64,000 nucleotides of DNA from Saprospiraceae bacterium (GTDB lineage: Bacteria; Bacteroidota; Bacteroidia; Chitinophagales; Saprospiraceae). Positions 1 to 9,288 of the stretch are shown here, one piece after another. The position numbers and the translations under genes are program-made. Every line of letters starts with the position of its first letter. Position 1 is the stretch's first letter. The notes below the pieces were generated by a model, which had not been told where the DNA came from, made no database searches, and was given only the letters and a program-made list of their open reading frames with translations. Location: positions 62,001 through 126,000 of the forward strand of contig JADKCC010000009.1 in assembly GCA_016714785.1 (NCBI GenBank), in the 5' to 3' direction.

Positions 1-1939
1 GTATCTGTACATCACCTTCGAAAAATGACTCCGATGCCCTTACTGCAAACTCCTTAGTACCTCCACCTCCTGGTATCAGTCCAACACCAACTTCTACCAA
101 TCCTATATAAGATTCTGCATGACAAACCGCTGCATCTGTATGCATCAATATCTCACAGCCTCCACCGAATACATATCCTTGTGTAGCAGTTACTACTGGT
201 ATAGTAGCATATCGCATGGCCATATTGATTTGTTGGAATGCATGCACCATTTCATCCAATTTAGCAAAATCTTTTTGCATTGCGACCATTCCTACATTCA
301 TCAGATTGGCACCAACGGTAAAGTTTTTAGCATTATTTCCAATCACTATGCCCACCCAATCACCATTTTGTGCAATACTCAGCGCTTCGAGTGCCCCTTG
401 ACCGATACCTTCTCCGATAGCATTAGACTTGGATGTGAATTCAAAACAAAGTACACCATCTCCTATATCATGGATACTACATTCAGAGTTTTTATATACA
501 GGTGTATTGTTTCTGTAATTGTCCAAATGAATATTCAATTCAGTCCCTGGAATTACTTTGTAAGTATGAGTTGCTAGATCATAATATTTTCGTTTGCCGT
601 CTTCTGATTTGTAAAAAGAAGTGACGCCATTTACTGACATCGTTTCTACCCAAGCAGGTATCGACTCTCCAAGAGATTTGGCAAGGGCGATACCCTCTGC
701 AAGCCCAATCATATCCCAATATTCAAATGGCCCGTAAGACCAAGCGTAGCCAGCCTTCATCGCATTATCAATACTATATACATTGTCACTGATCTCGGGG
801 ATTCTATTGGCTGCATATACCATGATACCACACAACATATCTCTAACAAAATGGCCAGAATTTTCATCAGAAGCCATCATTTCTTTGATACGTTTATCCA
901 TGAGCTCAACTTTTTTGGCAATCCCAACAACGGGTATCATGACCTTTTGAGCAGGTTTATATTCTAGTGTATTCAAATCTAGAGCCAATATAATCCTTCC
1001 ACCTTTATCATCGCGTTGGTCAGTTTTTTTATAAAATCCTTGACCTGATTTATCACCCAAAAAATTATTCTCCAATAAAAACTGTGTCGCTTTGTGCGTT
1101 GGTTTATCTTTGATGACTTTGACATATTCATCATCGGGACAATTGTCTATCACACCTTTAGTCACTTTGACCGAAGTATCCAATCCTACTAAATCGAGTA
1201 GTCGATAACTGCCAGTATTGGGCCATCCTATAGGTTCACCTGTGATTTTATCTACTTCTTCGATACTCAATCCGTATTTTTCAGTCAATTCACCGACTTT
1301 ATTGCCACTGTAAAAACCAATTCTATTGGCTATAAAAGCAGGTGTATCTTTGCACAAAACTGATTTTTTGCCCAAATAAACTTCTCCATAGTGCATCCAA
1401 AAGTCTATGACATCTTGTTGCGTCCCAGCATGAGGGATTACCTCAAACAATGCCATATATCGTGCTGGATTGAAGAAGTGTGTTCCACAAAAATTTTGTT
1501 TGAAATCTTCACTCCTTCCTTCCGCCAACTGCGAGATAGGTATGCCTGATGTATTGGATGTGACTAAAGCGCCAGGCTTTCTGATAGCATCGACTTTGGC
1601 AAATATTTGTTGTTTGATATCCAGTCGTTCTACCACTACTTCTATGATCCAGTCGCAAGTAGAGATTTTGTCCATGTCATCATCAAAGTTACCAGTGGTG
1701 ATGCGTGAAGCAAAAGCAATATCATACAATGGAGCTGGTTTAGATTTGATCGCATTGGACAGGGATGTGTCTGCTATTCTATTTCTAAACGCTTTGATGG
1801 ATTTTTGCTTTTCATCCAAGTCAAATGGTACAATATCGAGCATGATTACTTCTAGGCCACTATTGGCTAAATGGCAAGCAATACCAGAACCCATAACACC
1901 TGAACCCAGGACGGCTACTTTTTTAATTCTTTTGGTCAT
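1..1939 (-). CDS. 3-hydroxyacyl-CoA dehydrogenase / enoyl-CoA hydratase, FadN-like (partial, 3' end outside window)
   Basis: Fatty acid beta-oxidation enzyme expected to hydrate enoyl-CoA and oxidise 3-hydroxyacyl-CoA with NAD+. I translated it by hand from ATG 1939; about 646 codons lie in the window and the frame is still open at base 1. The N-terminus has the Rossmann motif VAVLGSGVMGSGIA, then the catalytic stretch THFFNPARYM near residue 155 and the PAFIANRIG element. Near the left edge a crotonase domain follows, with FGGGCEILMHTDAAV and GLIPGGGGTKEF. Dehydrogenase first and hydratase second is the order of Bacillus FadN, the reverse of E. coli FadB. The thiolase partner is not visible. 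An acyl-CoA ligase gene lies at 23.7 kb, but far away. The N-terminal boundary is clear; the C-terminus is unseen. Confidence 0.9.
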   Translation of the reverse strand, partial: MTKRIKKVAVLGSGVMGSGIACHLANSGLEVIMLDIVPFDLDEKQKSIKAFRNRIADTSLSNAIKSKPAPLYDIAFASRITTGNFDDDMDKISTCDWIIEVVVERLDIKQQIFAKVDAIRKPGALVTSNTSGIPISQLAEGRSEDFKQNFCGTHFFNPARYMALFEVIPHAGTQQDVIDFWMHYGEVYLGKKSVLCKDTPAFIANRIGFYSGNKVGELTEKYGLSIEEVDKITGEPIGWPNTGSYRLLDLVGLDTSVKVTKGVIDNCPDDEYVKVIKDKPTHKATQFLLENNFLGDKSGQGFYKKTDQRDDKGGRIILALDLNTLEYKPAQKVMIPVVGIAKKVELMDKRIKEMMASDENSGHFVRDMLCGIMVYAANRIPEISDNVYSIDNAMKAGYAWSYGPFEYWDMIGLAEGIALAKSLGESIPAWVETMSVNGVTSFYKSEDGKRKYYDLATHTYKVIPGTELNIHLDNYRNNTPVYKNSECSIHDIGDGVLCFEFTSKSNAIGEGIGQGALEALSIAQNGDWVGIVIGNNAKNFTVGANLMNVGMVAMQKDFAKLDEMVHAFQQINMAMRYATIPVVTATQGYVFGGGCEILMHTDAAVCHAESYIGLVEVGVGLIPGGGGTKEFAVRASESFFEGDVQI

Positions 1940-2136
1940 AATATAATGGCTAAAATGTTTTTACTATTAAATCAACCATAAAATTAAGACCTTTTTTTTA
2001 ATAAAATAGTTTTTTAGATTAAAAAATTTAACTCTGAGTATAATTTTGTATCTTTTATCAAATTTTCCTAACGTTAGCTCTTAAATTTCTGTAGTAATAT
2101 TGAATAAGGAAAATGTAATTGTTTCATTTAGGTGGA

Positions 2137-2549
2137 TCACCATTCCACTTTCATCCAATTTGTCCAATGGGCATTCGATCGCCAGAGTAATGGACTTAAT
2201 GTAAATATTCGACCCAGCATTTGATTGGTTCTCGTGCCCAGACCACTTTCTGCCACCTTTGCGATGCCGAAGTCCAATATCTTTACTTCATCATCTCGTG
2301 TGATAAAAATATTAGATGATTTAATATCCCAGTGTACTATTTCTTTCGCATGTGCAGCTTTAAGAGCAGACACACATTGCTCCAAATACTTTTTAACTTT
2401 ATCATCATAGATCTTGCCCTTATCAATGAGTTGCTTTAAAGTTTGCCCTTCTAAATATTCCATGATTATGGCTGGTTGCCCATCAACTTAAAATCATACG
2501 ACCTGAGCAAGTCTAGGTAAGCGACATTACCTACATTAAATTGACTCAT
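2137..2549 (-). pseudogene. Serine/threonine protein kinase remnant
   Basis: A decayed piece of a Hanks-type kinase. From ATG 2549 the frame reads MSQFNVGNVAYLDLLRSYDF, then shifts near 2483-2487, where one missing G (AAGTTG for AAGGTTG) would join it to VDGQPAIIMEYLEG. The following frame (ATG 2463) holds the catalytic loop HWDIKSSN, with Trp replacing the usual Arg of HRD, and the DFG motif in KILDFGIAKV. After GTRTNQMLG the expected activation-segment end (YMSPEQ-like) is lost and the frame stops at 2137. The ATP-binding N-lobe and the rest of the C-lobe are missing, so this is not a working kinase. The 260 bp upstream to the MATE gene hold no other gene I can see. Confidence 0.75.
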
Positions 2550-2724
2550 GACTGGACTTACATAAGCCTAGTGACTGATGCGATCTCTAAAAAAATAATG
2601 GGTTTGTGATATAAATTCACATCAATATCTAATAAATCCGACAGAACGCAAATAGTAGATTGGATTAATCATTCTTGAATTATCTACTATAACTTCGTTT
2701 ATAATGTTCCATTACAAATCATCA

Positions 2725-4080
2725 TCAATACTTCAATGCTGCTCTCCAATTACCATACTTCAAGTAAAAGTAACTTGGTAAAAAAAGCATCACCCAATAA
2801 ATCCATTCACTCATCCATGCGGCTTCTAAGCTCCATTTCATCTCTTCGATGACTATCCACACATAAATAAGATAAGATGCAATGCCCAAAAACTCTATCC
2901 AGAATACAATATTTGTTTTACCAGTGGCTACTACTGCATTGAGCCAGATCACTCCTACGCACAAGATGATCATGGCAGTACTTACAATCCTTAGTGTACC
3001 CATTCCTGCGTTCACAAAGTCTCCAGATTGACCAAAAAGGCCAAGGAATAGATTAGGATACAAATTGAGCACAATCACTAATACAGTCATGCCCGCTACA
3101 CTTAAAAGCATCATTTTTTTGATTATAGCAAATATTTCTTCCTGTCGTCCTTGTCCTATAAGATTACTTATGATAGTATTGGCAGAAGAGCCAAATGCCC
3201 ACGAAAATACACCACCCAATCCAAATAAGTTGCGCATAGTCTGTGAAATGGCTTGTTCTTCATAAGTATAATTTCTACTTACCAGTATAAAAAATACCCA
3301 CCATGCTCCAGTACTTATAGCCAATTGACTCATAAGCGGAAAACCTTGGGTAAAAACCAATTTGATTGTTTTTAATTTGACAGCAAAATCAGGAATAATA
3401 TTAAATCTCTTCTTTACATCCAATGAATAAATGATCGCTACAACTGTGAGCAACCCTATGATTTCGGAAATCACCGATGCATAAGCTGCACCATTAAATC
3501 CTAAAGCAGGAAAGCCAAAATGGCCGAATATCATACTATAATCTAACAACAAATTGGTAATGGATTGTATGATGGCGATGAGAATAAGGTATTTTGTTTT
3601 TTGAAGACTGATCAAGAAAGCATTTTGCATCTGAAGGCTATATAAAAAGAATAGGCCACATATACGGATATTTAAAAATGTTCCTGCCATCTTAGCACCA
3701 CCAGCTTCTACACCAGCCCATCTCATGACTGGATGTACAGTAGCCCAAGTAAATACTACAAAAATTGCAGCAAGCCCAAGGCCTAAAATCAACCCATGCC
3801 AGAGAGAAGAAAATATTTCATTACGACTATCTTCACCTGCACGGCGCGACATAATGGATAGTAGAGCATTGTTCAACCCATACCCGATAGCAGAAAATAT
3901 CAAATAATAAACCCCTGTGATGCCAGCCAATGCCAACTCCTTGCTACCTATATGACCTAAAAAAGCTGCATTAAAAAGATAATTTAGCTCGGGGATAAGC
4001 TTAGCCATACTAATAGGCAAGGTCAGCAGGATGATACCTTTGATACTTGTATCTACTTTGAGTGAGATGGGATTTGACAT
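2725..4080 (-). CDS. MATE family efflux transporter
   Basis: A 451-residue integral membrane protein with about twelve predicted hydrophobic segments, the size and pattern of MATE (multidrug and toxin extrusion) antiporters that export cationic or organic compounds using an H+ or Na+ gradient. The N-terminal stretch GIILLTLPISMAKLIPELNY and the following AAFLGHIGSKELALAGI resemble the first two helices of the DinF/NorM-like branch. Its start lies 4 nt after the stop of the M15 carboxypeptidase gene, so the two are probably co-transcribed. The substrate cannot be told. Confidence 0.88.
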   Translation of the reverse strand: MSNPISLKVDTSIKGIILLTLPISMAKLIPELNYLFNAAFLGHIGSKELALAGITGVYYLIFSAIGYGLNNALLSIMSRRAGEDSRNEIFSSLWHGLILGLGLAAIFVVFTWATVHPVMRWAGVEAGGAKMAGTFLNIRICGLFFLYSLQMQNAFLISLQKTKYLILIAIIQSITNLLLDYSMIFGHFGFPALGFNGAAYASVISEIIGLLTVVAIIYSLDVKKRFNIIPDFAVKLKTIKLVFTQGFPLMSQLAISTGAWWVFFILVSRNYTYEEQAISQTMRNLFGLGGVFSWAFGSSANTIISNLIGQGRQEEIFAIIKKMMLLSVAGMTVLVIVLNLYPNLFLGLFGQSGDFVNAGMGTLRIVSTAMIILCVGVIWLNAVVATGKTNIVFWIEFLGIASYLIYVWIVIEEMKWSLEAAWMSEWIYWVMLFLPSYFYLKYGNWRAALKY

Positions 4081-4084
4081 AGCG

Positions 4085-4897
4085 TTATTTGTCCTTTATA
4101 CAAGATGGACTGACACCCAAAATATAATGATTGACTACATCAATTTCTTTGGCTGTATTGGAACCAAGAAAACCTTTAATCATTTCATTAGTCAATTTTG
4201 ATTTGGCTTGCTCGGTGATAACCATTGAGATAGGCATATACGTCCAATGCCATTTTTCTTCAAAGTATCCTGATTGTCTATCGCCACCCAAAGGTGAATA
4301 AGGTTGACAAAATCCAAATTTATTTGCATTTGTCTGCATCCATTGATATAGTTTTAACCCTTCACCCTTTTCAAACCAATTATTGTCAAAACTATTGAAA
4401 TCCATATCAGTGCCCCAATGGTGACGCGATGTACCTGGCATTGAACTGTATTCAAGAATTTTTTTAGCTCTTGTCACCTCATCATGGATATCTTTAGTGG
4501 CATTCGTACCATCTTCTAAGATAGTTTTGCCAGTCCATTTATTCTCCCAAATTCTTTTTTGATTATCAAAATTTCTAGTAGCTGACCTTATTTTAAGGAA
4601 AAAACCATCTTTCACAGCCGCATCATACAATGCAATAAAAGCCACCAAGACATCTTTACGAATATACCTAATCTCTTCGTCCCGATATTTTGCAGGAATT
4701 GCTGTAAAATCAGGATGTGTAGCAGGATCAAATTTGCCCATCAAGTAGTCAATACTATAATCAGAACCGTCTTTTATAACTGTTGTATCAGTCTTTTGGC
4801 TATTTAAATCATTTGGAGTATGCGGAAAAACTACATTTTGGTCCTTGCAACTAGTTAATATGGTATAAGATAGTATCAAAAAATACTTTAAAATCAT
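4085..4897 (-). CDS. M15 family D-alanyl-D-alanine carboxypeptidase lipoprotein
   Basis: Predicted periplasmic zinc peptidase of the VanY/DdcB type that trims D-Ala from peptidoglycan stem peptides. The N-terminus is a lipoprotein signal with lipobox ILTSC, so the mature protein should be membrane-anchored through Cys17. Zinc-site motifs are SRHHWGTDMDFNS (His and Asp ligands) and EKWHWTYMP (catalytic Glu and His ligand) towards the C-terminus, spaced as in family M15B. Length is 270 residues. The gene sits between a small membrane protein (7 nt upstream) and a MATE exporter (4 nt downstream), forming a tight three-gene unit. Confidence 0.87.
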   Translation of the reverse strand: MILKYFLILSYTILTSCKDQNVVFPHTPNDLNSQKTDTTVIKDGSDYSIDYLMGKFDPATHPDFTAIPAKYRDEEIRYIRKDVLVAFIALYDAAVKDGFFLKIRSATRNFDNQKRIWENKWTGKTILEDGTNATKDIHDEVTRAKKILEYSSMPGTSRHHWGTDMDFNSFDNNWFEKGEGLKLYQWMQTNANKFGFCQPYSPLGGDRQSGYFEEKWHWTYMPISMVITEQAKSKLTNEMIKGFLGSNTAKEIDVVNHYILGVSPSCIKDK

Positions 4898-4904
4898 GGG
4901 CCTT

Positions 4905-5252
4905 TTAATGTTTAAGTGTTTTGCTCCTTAATGTCCATATAAACATTGCTATTGACCATAAAGATGTAAAGCTCATTAACCCAAAATAGCCAATCAGTTC
5001 CATATCATCATTTTGCACAAAACTGACTATCATGTAGGTTATAAATAACAATGACAATACGGTAATCCCCATAGCAGCATTCCTCTGAGATACATTGTCA
5101 TACATGATTCCATTATTAAGTGATAGCAATACTACACCAAATAAAAAAGGTATTAGAAGTCCAAAATCTTTATTCAGTGCATCATAATACATCCATAAAC
5201 TTGTCAAAGTTAGTACCGTAGCATGGATGAGATTGGATTTTTGGTAGGTCAT
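4905..5252 (-). CDS. Hypothetical membrane protein, four predicted helices
   Basis: A 115-residue protein with four hydrophobic segments (about residues 8-24, 31-45, 59-78 and 87-108) and a basic C-terminal tail. I do not recognise the family. It is the first gene of a short operon with the M15 carboxypeptidase and the MATE transporter, only 7 nt before the next gene. Function unknown. Confidence 0.6.
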   Translation of the reverse strand: MTYQKSNLIHATVLTLTSLWMYYDALNKDFGLLIPFLFGVVLLSLNNGIMYDNVSQRNAAMGITVLSLLFITYMIVSFVQNDDMELIGYFGLMSFTSLWSIAMFIWTLRSKTLKH

Positions 5253-5341
5253 AATTTATTGCAATTCAGAATATTAAGTTATTAGGTGTACTATTATTAT
5301 AAAATTCAAGCATAACTATTCATTTCCCAAATAAGTACACA

Positions 5342-6460
5342 CTACAATTTTTCAAATATAAAATTTGTCATCTTGGTATATAAATGGATCGTGGCATTGT
5401 CACCATAGATGCCATGATTCCTATTTGGATAATAATAAGTATCAAACTGTTTATTGGCTTTTATGAGGGCATTGGCCATTTCTACTGAGTGTTGGAAGTG
5501 TACATTATCATCTGCCATACCGTGTACCAAAAGATAATTGCCCTTTAATCTATCAGCAAAATATACAGGGGAGTTGTCAGCATAACCTTTGACATTGTCC
5601 ACAGTAGTTCGCATATATCTTTCTGTATAAACACTATCATACCACTTCCAGTTGGTAACAGGCGCTACAGCAATCGCCGCTTTAAATACATCATTGCCTT
5701 TCAGAATACAGAGGGAAGACATATATCCGCCATAACTCCATCCGAAAATTCCTATCCTATTTTTGTCCACATAAGGTTGCATGCCTAAGTATTTCGCAGC
5801 TTCTATCTGATCTAATGTTTCATAATGGCCCAACTGAAGGTATGTCATTTTTTTGAATTCTTCGCCGCGTGCACCAGTGCCACGTCCATCCACACATACG
5901 ACGATGTAGCCTGCCTGCGCGATCATCTGATTCCACCAATATCCTGTCCCTTTCCAACTATCAGTGACTGACTGACTGCCTGGACCGCTATATTGTGTCA
6001 TAAATACAGGATATTTTCTGGTAAAATTAAAATTACTAGGTTTTATCATCCAGCCATGGAGTTTTACATTTTCCGATGTAGTAAATGTGAAAAATTCAAC
6101 TGGCGACACTCCATACTCTTCTTGTGTTTTGGCATAATTAATATTGTCTTCAATGGTTCTAATTTTTTTACCATTACGATCATGTACTGTATATGTAGGA
6201 GCAGTATTAATGGTACTATGTGTATTACTAAAATAGTCAAAAGTACTACTAAACTGTGCATTATTACTTCCTACCAGAGTTGGTGTAAGATTAGTCAGAT
6301 TTTCTCCGTCTAGGTCAACAGAAAAGATGTGTTTTTGCATTGGAGATTTCTCGGCAGCTTGATAATAAACCTTTTTGTTCCTTTCGTCCACACCATAAAA
6401 AGCTGTCAAATCGTAATTTCCTGTGGTCAATTTTACTTTTTGTTTTCCTTCCATAGTCAT
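5342..6460 (-). pseudogene. Dipeptidyl peptidase IV family, C-terminal part of frameshifted gene
   Basis: This half carries the end of the beta-propeller and the alpha/beta-hydrolase domain of an S9B prolyl dipeptidyl peptidase. The catalytic triad is present: Ser in GIFGWSYGGYMS, Asp in MADDNVHFQHS and His in YPNRNHGIYGD. The first codons of this frame (MTMEGKQKVKL) are not a true start: they continue the propeller from the preceding frame, which breaks at about 6462-6476, where the bases read TATAAACTAACTATATC. Removing one base, or adding two, would restore one protein of about 720 residues. Either a sequencing error or a genuine mutation. Confidence 0.8.
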
Positions 6461-7514
6461 AAGATATAGTTAGTTTATACCCTTCTTTCTCTGAAGACCA
6501 AACGAAATGTTTTCCATCATTCAAGAAGGTAAGATCATCCGTAATGTCGATATAATATTTGTTGGTCTCTTCATAAAATACAGACGATTTGTTGTTTTTA
6601 GTGTCGGCCATGTAGAGTTTAAGATTGTTTTGATGACGATTCAGTTTAAATATACATAATTTATTGTCATCTGTAGTCCATTTCATACGAGGTATATACA
6701 TCTCTGTCATGTCCCCGATATCCGCTTTGACGGCTTTGCCTCTAGACATCTCGTAGATCCATGCGGTAACATCAGCATTCTTTTCACCGACTTTAGGATA
6801 TTTGAATGTTTCTTGGATAGGATACCTTTCATCTTTATATATTTGCATAGTAAACTCTGGAACATTACGCTCGTCAAACCTAATAAAACCTATTTTTTTA
6901 CTGTCTGGTGACCAATAAAAAGCACGTGTAAAACTAAATTCTTCTTCATAAACCCAATCACACATACCATTGATAATAGTGTTTTTAGCACCATCAGTGG
7001 TGATTTGAGTGATGTTTCCATTTTTCAGGTTCTTAAAATACAAATTGTTATTAAAAACAAAACCTACCATAGTAGCATCAGGTGAAAAGGAAGGATTCGC
7101 TATTTTTCCAAAAGAATAAACTTCAGTTATATTGTTAGATTTTACATCAAATACATAACATTTCACTTTGGATGAATGTCGGTAAATTGCTTCGCCATCT
7201 GACTCAATCAAAATTTTAGTCTCATCATCGCTAAAAGTATAACCTTCTATATCGCCAGAAAAACCAGACTTCCCTTTCATTTCGTTTCCATCAAAAATAG
7301 TCCCCACTAATGAGCCAGTAATGATGTCATATTTTTTGATTCCACCATCTTTTAATGCAGAATAGTGCCGCCCATCTTTCATAAAATTAAATCCAGGTAT
7401 AGACTTTGTCCTGAAAGCAAATTTTGCGTAGATATCGTCTATGCTGATGGGTTTTTGAGCTGTAACCAAACTAAAACTATCAAGTAAGATAAAAAGGAGC
7501 AAAAAATATCTCAT
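6315..7514 (-). pseudogene. Dipeptidyl peptidase IV family, N-terminal part of frameshifted gene
   Basis: N-terminal half of the same S9B peptidase, which removes X-Pro or X-Ala dipeptides in the periplasm. I start it at ATG 7514, giving a clean signal peptide (MRYFLLLFILLDSFSLVTAQ). The longer open frame reaches 7544, but that lies inside the promoter motif at 7544-7551. The beta-propeller includes the double-Glu motif DWVYEEEF that binds the substrate amino terminus in DPP IV. Homology ends near SSEKEGYK (about 6470); the residues after that (LTISYDYGRKTK) are out of frame and run to a stop at 6315, overlapping the C-terminal half. With the break repaired the protein would be complete. Confidence 0.8.
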
Positions 7515-7543
7515 AAATGATCGTGTATTGATAAATAAGTGCA

Positions 7544-7551
7544 CAAAATTA
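7544..7551 (-). promoter_or_regulatory. Bacteroidota -7 element for the DPP IV gene
   Basis: Minus-strand TAATTTTG matches the TAnnTTTG consensus of Bacteroidota housekeeping promoters. Transcription would begin near 7537, just upstream of ATG 7514, which decides that start over 7544. Confidence 0.5.
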
Positions 7552-7650
7552 GCTTAAAACATTGACTTGCAAGAATGCAGTGCTGAAAACTTTCTACCAT
7601 AATAGGAACATAATTATTTCTATAGATTTATTTTTAAACAATGGAAGTTG

Positions 7651-7658
7651 TAAATTTG
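7651..7658 (+). promoter_or_regulatory. Bacteroidota -7 element for mdh
   Basis: TAAATTTG followed by CG, 64 nt before the mdh start, matches TAnnTTTG. The predicted leader of about 58 nt is AT-rich with no Shine-Dalgarno sequence. Confidence 0.55.
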
Positions 7659-7722
7659 CGTTTTAATCTAATAATTCAAAATTTGTTAGTTATATTATCA
7701 AATTAATTAAAAATAATCCAAA

Positions 7723-8649
7723 ATGAGTAAAGTTACCGTAATAGGAGCTGGAAATGTTGGCGCTACCGTTGCAAACGTGTTGGCCCACAAAGACATCGTT
7801 AAAGAAATTGTATTGGTGGACATCGTAGGGGATCTTGCTAAAGGTAAGGCATTAGATACTTGGCAGCAAGCACCAATAGACAATTATAGTACATCACTGA
7901 TTGGCACTAGTGACTATAAAGACACGGCCAATTCTGATATCGTAGTCATCACTGCTGGAATCCCTCGTAAACCAGGAATGAGTAGAGATGACTTGATTTC
8001 TACCAATGCCAATATCGTTACTTCTGTAGTAAAATCAATATTGGAATACTCAAAAAATCCAATCATCATCGTGGTTTCAAACCCATTGGATGTAATGACT
8101 TATGCTGCTTTCAAAGCTTCTGGATTAGACAGAAGTAAAGTTTTTGGGATGGCTGGCATCCTAGATACAGCAAGATACAGAGCATTCTTAGCTACTGAAT
8201 TGAATGTATCTCCTAAGGATATTCAGGCACTATTGTTAGGTGGTCATGGTGATACTATGGTTCCACTACCTAGATACACTACTGTGGCAGGGATTCCTGT
8301 TACTGAGTTAATTGATGAAGAAAAACTAACTGCGATAGTAGATCGTACTAAGTCAGGTGGAGGCGAATTAGTAAAGTTAATGGGCACATCTGCTTGGTAT
8401 GCACCAGGAGCTGCAGCAGCTCAGATGGTAGAGGCTATTGTAAAGAATGAAAGTAGAATTTTCCCGGTTTGTGCCCACTTGACAGGTGAGTATGGACTAA
8501 ATGATATTTTCGTTGGAGTACCTGTGCGAATGGGTAAAAATGGTATCGAAGACATCATCGAGTTGAAATTAAATAAGGATGAAATGGCGTTACTCCATGA
8601 TTCAGCAGCAGCGGTCAAAGAAGTAATGGATGTATTTGACAAAATGTAA
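7723..8649 (+). CDS. mdh: Malate dehydrogenase (LDH-like type)
   Basis: NAD-dependent oxidation of malate to oxaloacetate in the TCA cycle. The 308-residue length and sequence fit the LDH-like malate dehydrogenases of Bacteroidota and Chlorobi. The NAD-binding motif GAGNVGATVA is at residues 8-17. The substrate loop RKPGMSR has Arg82 and Arg88; an Arg at the discriminating position favours malate over lactate. The catalytic pair is Asp148 (GILDTARYR, with Arg151 binding substrate) and His175 (GGHGDTMVPL). A promoter motif lies at 7651, so it is probably the first gene of a unit with the peroxiredoxin-like gene 59 nt downstream. Confidence 0.96.
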   Translation: MSKVTVIGAGNVGATVANVLAHKDIVKEIVLVDIVGDLAKGKALDTWQQAPIDNYSTSLIGTSDYKDTANSDIVVITAGIPRKPGMSRDDLISTNANIVTSVVKSILEYSKNPIIIVVSNPLDVMTYAAFKASGLDRSKVFGMAGILDTARYRAFLATELNVSPKDIQALLLGGHGDTMVPLPRYTTVAGIPVTELIDEEKLTAIVDRTKSGGGELVKLMGTSAWYAPGAAAAQMVEAIVKNESRIFPVCAHLTGEYGLNDIFVGVPVRMGKNGIEDIIELKLNKDEMALLHDSAAAVKEVMDVFDKM

Positions 8650-8708
8650 ATGATATTTATAAACTTTCAAGCAGGACTTTGGTTAATTTGTTTTAAACAG
8701 ATATTGGA

Positions 8709-9233
8709 ATGGTAAACAGACAGAATCTGTCGTTAATTAAGACAAATAAGGGCAACAGCATAGCTGCTTTATCCGATCAAAGTCCTGTTCTATTGGTTTT
8801 TCTTAGACATTTTGGATGTGTATTTTGTAAAGACTCGATGCACGAAATAGCCAAAAAGAAAGAAAAACTAGTAAAAGAAGGCATTAAAATCGTCTTGGTA
8901 CACATGTCAGACTATAAGACAGCTACTGGTTATTTCAAAAAATTTAATATCCAAGATCTAGAGCAAGTATCCGATATAGATTGTAAATATTATGGAGCTT
9001 TTGGGCTTGTGAAAGGTTCTTTCAGCCAATTATTCGGGCTAAAAACATGGATAAGAGGTTTCGAGATCGCTACAACAAAACAAATGTTGCCTGGATTAGT
9101 TAGGATTGGAGATGGTTTACAAATGCCGGGTATATTTTTGATCAAAGATGGAATTGTCATAGAAAGTTTTATTCACAACTCTGTGGCCGACAAGCCCAAT
9201 TATGATTCTTTTATTGAAGTATGTCATTTATAA
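8709..9233 (+). CDS. Peroxiredoxin-like protein (AhpC/TSA-like, Prx-like2/SelL type)
   Basis: A 174-residue thioredoxin-fold protein. The active-site stretch RHFGCVFCKDSMHEI has a CxxC pair (Cys-Val-Phe-Cys) after the first beta strand, as in the AhpC-TSA_2 / Prx-like2 group that includes SelL, where one Cys can be Sec. The C-terminal half holds the cis-Pro region (LQMPGIFLIKDG). A thiol-disulphide or peroxide-reducing role is likely but the substrate is unknown. It follows mdh by 59 nt on the same strand. Confidence 0.75.
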   Translation: MVNRQNLSLIKTNKGNSIAALSDQSPVLLVFLRHFGCVFCKDSMHEIAKKKEKLVKEGIKIVLVHMSDYKTATGYFKKFNIQDLEQVSDIDCKYYGAFGLVKGSFSQLFGLKTWIRGFEIATTKQMLPGLVRIGDGLQMPGIFLIKDGIVIESFIHNSVADKPNYDSFIEVCHL

Positions 9234-9288
9234 TCATCAACATAGACTTTTTGATTATTATGTATTAACTTAGAAAATGTCCTTGCTA

